Both the position numbers and the translations under genes were made by a program. 64,000 nucleotides of DNA from Platycnemis pennipes (lineage: Eukaryota > Arthropoda > Insecta > Odonata > Platycnemididae). Where the stretch lies: assembly GCA_933228895.1 (NCBI GenBank), contig OW121848.1:135364615-135428614 (forward strand), read 5' to 3'. A model generated the notes under the pieces. The model searched no databases and was not told the DNA's origin. It saw only the letters and a list, made by a program, of their open reading frames with translations. Positions 56,795-64,000 of the stretch are shown here, piece after piece. Position 1 is the stretch's first letter. Each line of letters begins with the position of its first letter.

Positions 56795-56890
56795 AATCCG
56801 GGTGGCTACTGATAACCAACTTTCAAATTCCCTGACTTTTCCATGATGGCTTTACCAATTTCCCTGACCGATCGCCAAAAGGTCTTCTAT
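56795..56890 (+). repeat. CCCTGAC-motif interspersed repeat, copy 1
   Basis: aattccctgacttttccatg, atttccctgaccgatcgcca. The same words recur at 58065-58190, ending similarly in gacgatcgccac. Likely two copies of a dispersed repeat. Confidence 0.55.
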
Positions 56891-58064
56891 TATCAGAATA
56901 TTTAATTTCAGCTGAATTAAATTTTCATCAAAACTCAGTAAATGTTAAAAGCTGAAAGCAATAAATTAAAGGCTATAAGAATGAAAAAATATATTGAACC
57001 TCCGCCCTAATGAAAAAATATATTAAACCTTCACAAGTTAAGCCCTCACACAAAGTGTACACACTATTAATACATTTTTCGCGGCCGCGTATCTGTGTTT
57101 CGTATTTCCGTGGCCGAGTATTTTTCCTCCGGTAAAATTACAAATTGACAATGCCTAAGTTTCAAGGAAGAGGTGGCGTGCCAAGATAGTTCTGGGAAGT
57201 TGAAGATTACTCAAATGGCATGGAAGGGAAAGTTAATGGCCAATTTACTATCGGACTCCGGCACAGGTATCACTAAGTTGCGCGAAAAATACAAATCAAA
57301 GCCAAGTTCTTGGACTGGATCAAAATCGGGTGGCACGAGTGACCTTTAGAAGCGAATAACATTTTGATTAACGTGGTCATAACCCCTTGATTGTAAGAGG
57401 GGAAAAAAAGGTAAAAATATTTGTATAAACAAACAAAACGTTATCGCGCCACTGCGAGCGAAAACAGGAGGCAATTAGCAACGGCAGTGTCATAGTTAGG
57501 AATATCATATTTGAGGTGCTTTGTGACCTGACTAAATTGTTTCGAGAGGGAGCTTAGGGGGCCATTCCATCGAGCGTGGAAGGTGTGGAGGGGAGGAGGA
57601 CTCTTCTCACTGTCTCGCGAAGGGGGGTATGGAAATCGAAGATGATCTCACGTAAGATTTTGTTTACACGTGTGATCGTACCTGTATTACCGTTTTAATA
57701 ATCATCGTCTCGTATTTTTAGAACTGCAAGCACGTATTTACTACGAGATAGTGTGCTCCAACTACCTCTTGACCTGAGTCTCGGAAGTTAAAAAAAAAAC
57801 GTGAGGTAAAATCTTCCGAACAACATAGTCTCGGATTTCTTGTGATGAGCGGAATACATGGCGATAATGAATTGGAGGGATAAATTGTACGACTGATTCA
57901 CAACTAAATAACTAAGATTCACAACTGAATGTTCAACGAATTGACGGGGCTTATTCTATTTACTTCGGCGACGGACTTGTGATGAGCGTTTTAGTTGGTG
58001 AAACATTTTGGTTAAATAAAGGGCAGGAGAGACTGCCCTGTAAACGTAATGTTAGAAAAATAAC

Positions 58065-58190
58065 GAGAATTTCCTATCCCAGTTTCTCCCTGACTGTTAC
58101 GAGAATTCCCTGACCCTTCCCTGACTTTTCTAAATTTCCAAAATTCTCTGACAATTACAGGTTTTCCCGGTTTTCCCTGACGATCGCCAC
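58065..58190 (+). repeat. CCCTGAC-motif interspersed repeat, copy 2
   Basis: tccctgactgttacgagaat, tccctgacccttccctgact and ttttccctgacgatcgccac. Its complement yields a repetitive Arg/Lys/Gly frame, not a gene. Confidence 0.6.
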
Positions 58191-58725
58191 CGTGTATATA
58201 CTTATATTTTTTGGAGACTTTCAAAGAGACAGACTCTTCGTCCAATTTCGCAAAACAAGAGAGTGTCTGGGTCGGATGGTGAGCCGTGCATTCATTTATC
58301 GCGGCTTACTGAGCCTGTGCTTGCATGCCAGCAGCCGAGGAGTTGCTCAAGAGGTTTCCCCTCCCTCCCTCCCATCCGCACCCTTGGAAGTAATTCACGC
58401 CGTCTCACTCAAAGGATGGATACTTATTTCTCAAAGTTGGCAGCTGGGGGAACCGCTTGGCGATGGTAATGCGCTACCTCACGATGCGTCGACAGCAAGG
58501 CGGCCTCAAGTAATTGCGCCGTTAGTGCTTGGGTATCTTTAAGGGGCCGTCCAAACGCCTATTACGTAACGCCAAAGGATAGAGGAGGGGCTGAGCCAAC
58601 TGTTACAACGCACAGTCAACGTGGAGTGGGCAGAGGTCAAGCCTTATGTTGCATTGGGAGAAAAATACATTATAAATATAATTTTTAGTCATATGTTCAA
58701 ATAATAAATAAGATAAATATGGTTT

Positions 58726-58886
58726 GAGCATCAGCGATCTATCATTAGCATCATTGTTTTGTCTATCAAATAGTAATATTATCTGTTTTTTTTTAATTTG
58801 GGAATAAGATTAGGTGCAATACATCGGAGAGTAAACATCCATGAAGAAAAGCATTTCGGGAAAAATATCGATATCTAAGTGACGAA
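58726..58886 (+). repeat. Direct duplication, copy 1 (161 bp)
   Basis: From gagcatcagcgatctatcat to aaatatcgatatctaagtga cgaa. About 96% identical to 59330-59492; main difference is around the poly-T run. Confidence 0.95.
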
Positions 58887-59329
58887 TGGCATTGAGAAAT
58901 AAACAAGGTATTTCTAACGAACGCCTGTATTATCATACGATTTAATATAGGGAGAGCGTTGGCAGCGTTATAAAATTTAGGCGGATGGGTGTCAATGAAT
59001 TTCTCGAACCGTTATGAGGAGATAGATGAAGTGGGAGAGTTAAAAATAGAAAAGGGCCTGACGTAATAAATGAATGAACCCTAAAAGGCAGACTATGCGG
59101 GCTTAGTGGCAATTATGAAATTACCGAATGTTCCAACCAGATAAAGTAAATCAGATCGTCAAATAACTGATATCAACAGTGCTAGAGGAATCACTGAGTT
59201 GGAGTTAGTGGCTTGAACTGGGTGTATAATTCATAAATGTGGTCCCCTAATACCTAATTGTATACTGATGTAATTTAAAACCAAAACAAATATGCTCGGC
59301 TAAGTCAAAATTTCAAATTTGACCTATTC

Positions 59330-59492
59330 GAGCATCACCGATCTATCATTAGCATCATTGTCTTGTCTATCAAATAGTAATATTTAATGATTTTTTTTTT
59401 AATTTGGGAATAAGATTAGGTGCAATACATCGGAGAGTAAACATCCATGAAGAAAAGCATTTCGGGAAAAATATCGATATCTAAGTGACGAA
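59330..59492 (+). repeat. Direct duplication, copy 2 (163 bp)
   Basis: Second copy, starting gagcatcaccgatctatcat, 604 nt downstream. The sequence just after it (cgcct) also follows acgaa at 58918-58926, so the copied unit may have had a more complex edge. Confidence 0.95.
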
Positions 59493-59559
59493 CGCCTCAT
59501 ATAAGAATTTATGGCTGACTCCAGACGATACTGAACGAATACTTGTCTCAAAACCAAAC

Positions 59560-60000
59560 TAGGTTGTGAAACAAAATTTATCCCATTCGATTCTCATCGT
59601 CGTTGTCGCATTCGAAAATATCCGTCCGGCCGAGTGCATACGAGTGTGTGATAGAGCTCGCCTCAAACCCCTCCCGACCCTCAACTTCCTCCCCGCCTCC
59701 TCCCCCAACCCCCTCCCACTTCCCAACCCCTCGGCCGCCTGTCGAAACGACCCCGCGATCGGGAACTCCAGAGGGAGAGAGAGAGAGATGGCCGCATGTG
59801 GGAGTGAGTGATGTGTTGTTGTTGTCCGTGAAAAGCGCGGTATTGATTGCCGGGCGTGCGCCACGTTCCGCGTCCCTCCGTTTCCTCTCCTTCTTGGCGG
59901 CCACACGCCCAAGCCTGTGATCTGTTAAGTCCGGTGGTGGAGGGAGATAAAGCGGTCGCGCTGGACCCCGACAACCAGTCGTTATGGGACGCGAACAATA
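59560..60000. promoter_or_regulatory. CpG-containing GC-rich stretch, possible promoter or first exon
   Basis: A locally CpG-rich segment between AT-rich flanks, with a GA run at 59773-59787. Overlapping frames exist on both strands (up to 198 codons minus) but they read as low complexity. It could be an alternative promoter of Ca-beta or of another gene; there is no direct evidence. Confidence 0.25.
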
Positions 60001-60496
60001 GTTAAGCTTGTCCGCAACGATAGGCGAGCCTTCGGGTGGAGGTAAGAACTTGTAGGGAACGGTGGTAAGTTTGCAGTATTGCACATGACTCCTGTATCTA
60101 AATTGTCTCCATGAAGTAGCTGTTATTTGCATGTGGTTAGTGTATGTTTGATGTTCTTTCACCCCTTGCCACACCTTCGGGGTGGCTCGAAGGGTATTAA
60201 GAATTTGTTGGGGAGAGATAACCTCTGCCTCGGCATAAGCCTAACGTAAACTAAATACGCCAAGGTGTTCATTGCTTTACGCCTCATCCGATGGACGGAA
60301 AGCTGAACTTGTTTAGTTCTCCAAACAGAATTCAATTACAGTTTTGATATACCACTGAAACTCTGGCAATACAGCAATCACACCCCTCTTCACAACTCAT
60401 TGAAACCGTAAAAATAAGGGTAAAATAAATAAGTTGGATAAGCGCATAAGATTTTACCTACGCCGTGAGATAAGTTGTGTTGTGAAGTTGCGTTAA

Positions 60497-60724
60497 GGTT
60501 GGCTTTTGATAGGCGAGGGTGGAACTCACCCCGCGGTGTTAAGCCATTGGCGTGTGAAATTCACACTTTCAGTTCCTTTCCCTGGGCCACCTGCGATTTC
60601 CCGCGAAGTTCTGTCACGAGGATTTTAGGTAGGGGTGTCCAGAAAGGCTCTTTCCTGGGATTCGAACCCGGTACCCTCCGGTTAGTAGCTCAGCGTCCTA
60701 TCCTCTAGTCCACCACGATCCCCC
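60497..60724 (-). repeat. tRNA-derived SINE, group B copy 2
   Basis: On the minus strand: GGGGGATCGTGGTGGACTAG, GGTTCGAATCC (box B, 60668-60658), AGAGCCTTTCTGGACACCCC, CAGGTGGCCCAGGGAAAGGA and GCCTATCAAAAGCCAACC. Same family and same orientation as 44875-45130. The box B is a perfect consensus. Confidence 0.88.
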
Positions 60725-60895
60725 AGTGAGATTTCGTGAGACTTTCGTACCTGTACAGTATTAATTCTAAGTTCGATTTTTTCCACGCGAGCTGGTTTAG
60801 GGTGTATAACCTCGACTTGTCTCTTGATCATATCCGGTATAATTTCCATTTGACTGCGCATTTAAAGCCAGAGTGGAGGAATCAGATTTATGTTG

Positions 60896-61080
60896 CGGCT
60901 AGAGTGCTGGTGTTTAGTCTCGAGAGGGATAGTTCGAATCATGAATGTGGTTTAGGTTTTCCTGTGGCTTCTTGATCAATATTTAGGATGGGGAGCATTT
61001 CACGTTCAGTACTCCGGCCATTGGATGGGACGTTAGACAATGGACTCCAGGATATCCTTTTACCTTAAGAAAAGGTAAAC
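60896..61080 (+). repeat. SINE, group C
   Basis: gctagagtgctggtgtttag (box A-like), gatagttcgaatcatgaatg (box B-like), then catttcacgttcagtactcc and ggccattggatgggacgtta. The last block is a SINE body seen in several arthropod genomes, from my knowledge. A poorer copy lies at 43640. Confidence 0.65.
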
Positions 61081-62181
61081 TCCCGTGCTCTAAAACTTAT
61101 GAGCAACGTATTCATTTTTATGTGGATTATTTTGTGATCTATTAAAGGAGGTCAGAAAAATAAAAATTATCACGACATCTGTCACTTATATTTTTATATG
61201 AGGTTTGCATAAGGTTATAAGCCAATCACATTTGTGGGGAAACCCTTATATTTTATTGAAGGAGAAGGCGACGATTTATGTTTGATTACCTTCATGTTTG
61301 AACGTGAGAGAGTGTGATATAAGGGTTAGAATCATATTGATAAATCTAATGAGCCTCTCAAACACTCAAAGAGCCCTTAGAATGTCGTTTTGTAGTCGAA
61401 GCTGAGAGTAAAGTTTTGCACTACGTTTTCGTGTGACCTTCAAAATGCGAAGGCTCTCGGGAAGCGTTTCATATATCGAATTGCGCGGAAAAAGCCCAAG
61501 TAGGGACGATGCCTTGAACCGAGAAATGAAGAGAAATGACTTGGTCTTTAGGATCAACGTTGAATTTAATCTGGCGAGGTCACATTTTACTTTGTCTATT
61601 TCGTCGTGCAGTGACACTGGAAAGCAAGGCGATACGCGTTCACCCTCCAAGGAGTCCCGAGTCAGCGACGAATTTCACGAGGCCTTCTCAGTTCCTTCGG
61701 ACGCTAGTGCTCGAAACGGCCTCCCCCTTCCTCACTCCCCCCTTCTTCTATCCAAATGTAGTTGACTACCGCGGCTGCGTGTGATTTGGCGGTCAAACAA
61801 AAGACATATTCTTAGTGATGCAATTTCTTCATTTATTTGCTATCTCAACTCATATTTTGGCAGATTCTCAGGGTTTTCAATTGCGTCATTACGCAGTGCT
61901 TCACCTAGTTTATTTGCTACAATGTTTAAGGAGCTTTCAATTTTGAATTAATACTGCTATCTGAGTTTGCATTGCCTTTAATTTATAATTCCCTCTTTCC
62001 CTCTGATAATAGCAGTTTTTACTCACTGTGGAATCATATTGTTGCCTGAAATTCAGCGCCAATTTAACTACTTAAATAATTATTGCATATAAAATAATGC
62101 AAGTTTAATGTATTTAAAGAAGTAATAAATTCCATGTTTCAGTTTATCTTGAAAACGAATAGAGTCCGAGGACGATTTTTG
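61081..62181. other. Non-coding region, no gene recognised
   Basis: Moderately GC-rich patch at 61430-61760 with overlapping frames on both strands (82-110 codons), none recognised and none with a convincing splice context for Ca-beta. The rest is AT-rich. Confidence 0.5.
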
Positions 62182-62435
62182 GGGCCATATTCAATATCTC
62201 TACTACAGTCTTCTACTGCATACCTACGTCATAAAATCTCTATTTCGAGTTAAAAATGATAAAGGGATTATCCCCGATATGGTCAATAGAAGTATAAAGA
62301 TACTTGTAGCATCACGCTTCACAAGAAGCACTATAACATCTGCAGATAGAACTTGTACTCTAATTCAAATCGTACTAGAGATTTTACGAAGTAAGCATAG
62401 AAGGGAGAATGTAGTTGGGATTCTGAATATGGCCC
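62182..62435. mobile_element. MITE with ~56-bp inverted repeats
   Basis: Left end GGGCCATATTCAATATCTCT then ACTACAGTCTTCTACTGCAT. Right end, reverse complement, GGGCCATATTCAGAATCCCA then ACTACATTCTCCCTTCTATG. Both reach CGTAAAATCTCT-like inner borders. 254 bp, no ORF of its own. TTG flanks both sides (62178-62180, 62436-62438). Related to 41429-41920. Confidence 0.8.
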
Positions 62436-63720
62436 TTGGGCTCACCTCTATCGGTGTATCTCTCTCATTACCATTGCTAGTACAGCGTAAAGAACTAGGT
62501 AGATAAGGCATCAGCAGCATTGGTTACCACTGAGAGTAGATTGCTGACAGAAATGGCGGTAGACTGAACGATTGTGGAGGGAAGGAGTCGGCTCTATGAA
62601 GTATCGGCAATGTATGAGAGTTAAACAGGGCCAAGGTCAATTTTTTTTATTTTCACTGCACTGAGCAGCTGTGGAGCCATCACTAGTTTCGAGTACGTAA
62701 ATCAGTCTACATACAGAAGGCTGATGTGAAGGTGATTATATGACGGGAAAAAGCACGAAGCAGAATCGAATTAGCATATAATAGAGTGTCGGCACAAACA
62801 TATCACGGTGACTTGCAAAAATAAACAGACTCATAAAGAGAAGGAAACTTGGGAATGTTTAGGGAATAAAAAGATACTCGATATTATGGCAGAATCTATG
62901 ATTCCAGTGATTTATAATCATATATTGAGTGAACTACATTGTTTTGCGCACAAAAAGTCTAACATCCATTTGCAGGAAATGAATCCAAGAGTTCCCTTAC
63001 AAATAGTCATCGCAGGTGGAGAAACCATCTTGATTCACTCGTTGACGTATTAGAGTTTTCTGTGTCACGGAATAGGAGATAATGCGAGACATTGCATGCG
63101 TTTATCACCAGGATACACTTCTTTATAACACAACTACGGCAAAGGCACGAGTATGGTCCTTATATTTTATAGGGACCTTGGGCACGAGTAAGCAGCGGCG
63201 GTACTTATTCCGGTTGTATTTTCCCAAATACCGGTCTTGAATGATGAGTTTCCGCTGCGTTACTAAGAATGAAATGACCAAGGCAGTTTTAGGAATAACT
63301 GTAATATTATTACATATCTACTACGCAATTTGAGGAATAATACTACGGCAAAAGACGTATGATAAAACAAATTGAAATGATTTAATGCGACTCTATCCGG
63401 CAGCAGTAGATGGGTTGGTAAAGTGCAGACCTATCAGTCTGGATAGGTCTGCACTTATCAGTTAGGTATCCCTTATCAAATCAAGGGATTTTTATCACTC
63501 CTATTGAATTGGTGTTATGTTCGTTTAATACTTTTGAGATTAGGCTACATAGTAGCAACCTTAGTATTGGAAACATCTTAAATATTACACCTAATACCAC
63601 TCAGCGATTCGATCAGAGGAGAGGGAAACATAAAGTATTTTTTTAAACAATGATTTTGAGGGATTCCACAGAGGATGATAATCCGATTCGACCCTCATTG
63701 AATCCACCCATGACTGTATG
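62436..63720. other. Non-coding region with one strong hairpin
   Basis: AT-rich, no gene supported. The only notable structure is the hairpin at 63421-63456. Confidence 0.6.
63421..63456. repeat. Perfect hairpin, 15-bp arms and 6-nt loop
   Basis: AAGTGCAGACCTATC (63421-63435), loop AGTCTG, GATAGGTCTGCACTT (63442-63456). No mismatches. Not next to any recognised gene. It might be a small inverted duplication or part of an unknown element. Confidence 0.9.
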
Positions 63721-64000
63721 GGGGCTTTGAGTCAACGCAAGAAATTCCGACGGGCCCCTCCATTTCCACTCCGCTTCTTCTCCGAATTTCGTGGGGTCAG
63801 AATGGAGGCGGGTGGCGGCTCTTGTGGGGGGCGGCGGTGGGGGCGAAATTTCTAGTCTCAAGGATTCGGCCGGGAGACGTCGTCTCCCGAGGCTTCACTC
63901 GATCACGGAGGGAGAGGGCGAGACGAACCTCCCGACCCGCGGGGAAGTCGCTCCCGGGGCAGACAAAGTGGGGGACGAATGATCCTGCGAAAGAGGAGGG
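63721..64000. promoter_or_regulatory. CpG-rich island at window edge
   Basis: GC-rich, CpG-dense stretch with a 9-bp hairpin CGGGAGACG-T-CGTCTCCCG (63871-63889). Short frames occur on both strands. It could be a promoter or first exon, possibly of Ca-beta on the minus strand, but no donor with the right phase was found. Confidence 0.3.

Larger units (their letters stand above)
56736..58725. other. Non-coding region with CCCTGAC-type repeats
   Basis: No gene supported. Two stretches of recurring ccctgac/ttccc motifs (56795-56890, 58065-58190). A 116-codon frame at 58192-58542 partly overlaps the second; no motif recognised. Confidence 0.55.

Noticed and set aside
59578..60174. 198-codon minus-strand frame considered as a Ca-beta first exon
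   Set aside because: No resemblance to a beta-subunit N-terminus that I can support and no phase-0 donor identified; Gly-run low complexity in the second half.
60497..60724. True tRNA gene
   Set aside because: Good A and B boxes but no full cloverleaf, and a long tRNA-unrelated body shared with the copy at 44875; a SINE.
1..64000. Bacterial-type defence system, CRISPR array, prophage or operon
   Set aside because: No spacer-repeat arrays, no closely packed long ORFs; spliced exons and eukaryotic retroelements show animal DNA.

Overview
This is eukaryotic DNA, most likely from an insect or another arthropod with a large, intron-rich genome. The evidence is one recognisable spliced gene on the minus strand with canonical GT-AG introns of 1.4-9 kb, AT-rich non-coding sequence, tRNA-derived SINEs, decayed LINEs, a Penelope-like element and several MITE-like inverted-repeat elements. 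No bacterial gene organisation, operon, CRISPR array or phage is present. Species cannot be fixed from the sequence.

The one gene called with high confidence is the voltage-gated calcium channel beta subunit (Ca-beta/CACNB family). Eight coding exons run right to left: 30362-30246, 25645-25526, 21999-21741, 12747-12504, 10527-10362, 8505-8407, 6189-6022 and 4661-4443. All junctions keep the frame. Together they give 1392 nt, 463 residues plus a stop, covering the start of the conserved core, SH3, HOOK, guanylate-kinase-like domain and a C-terminal tail. The first exon found begins in phase 0 without a Met, so at least one more 5' exon is missing. It lies either unrecognised in 30.4-64 kb or beyond the window.

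Layout: 1-4.4 kb is 3' flank with repeats, a fold-back element and a possible poly(A) signal. 4.4-30.4 kb is the Ca-beta coding region; its introns hold a LINE 3' end, a TAA-flanked MITE, nested inverted-repeat elements at 22.1-24.8 kb and a head-to-head Penelope-like pair with a GIY-YIG domain and hammerhead-ribozyme-like ends at 27.8-28.8 kb. 30.4-64 kb is presumed 5' intron or upstream sequence, built mostly of repeats: a hAT-like element, at least three SINE groups, LINE fragments, a 163-bp duplication, long homopurine/homopyrimidine islands and two CpG-rich stretches that might be promoters or first exons. Many apparent ORFs there are low-complexity shadows.

No new multi-gene system was found. 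The most interesting items are the Penelope pair with paired hammerhead-like motifs, the nested MITE cluster, and sequence tracts next to Ca-beta splice sites. Residue numbers for Ca-beta count from the first residue of exon A, not from the true start.
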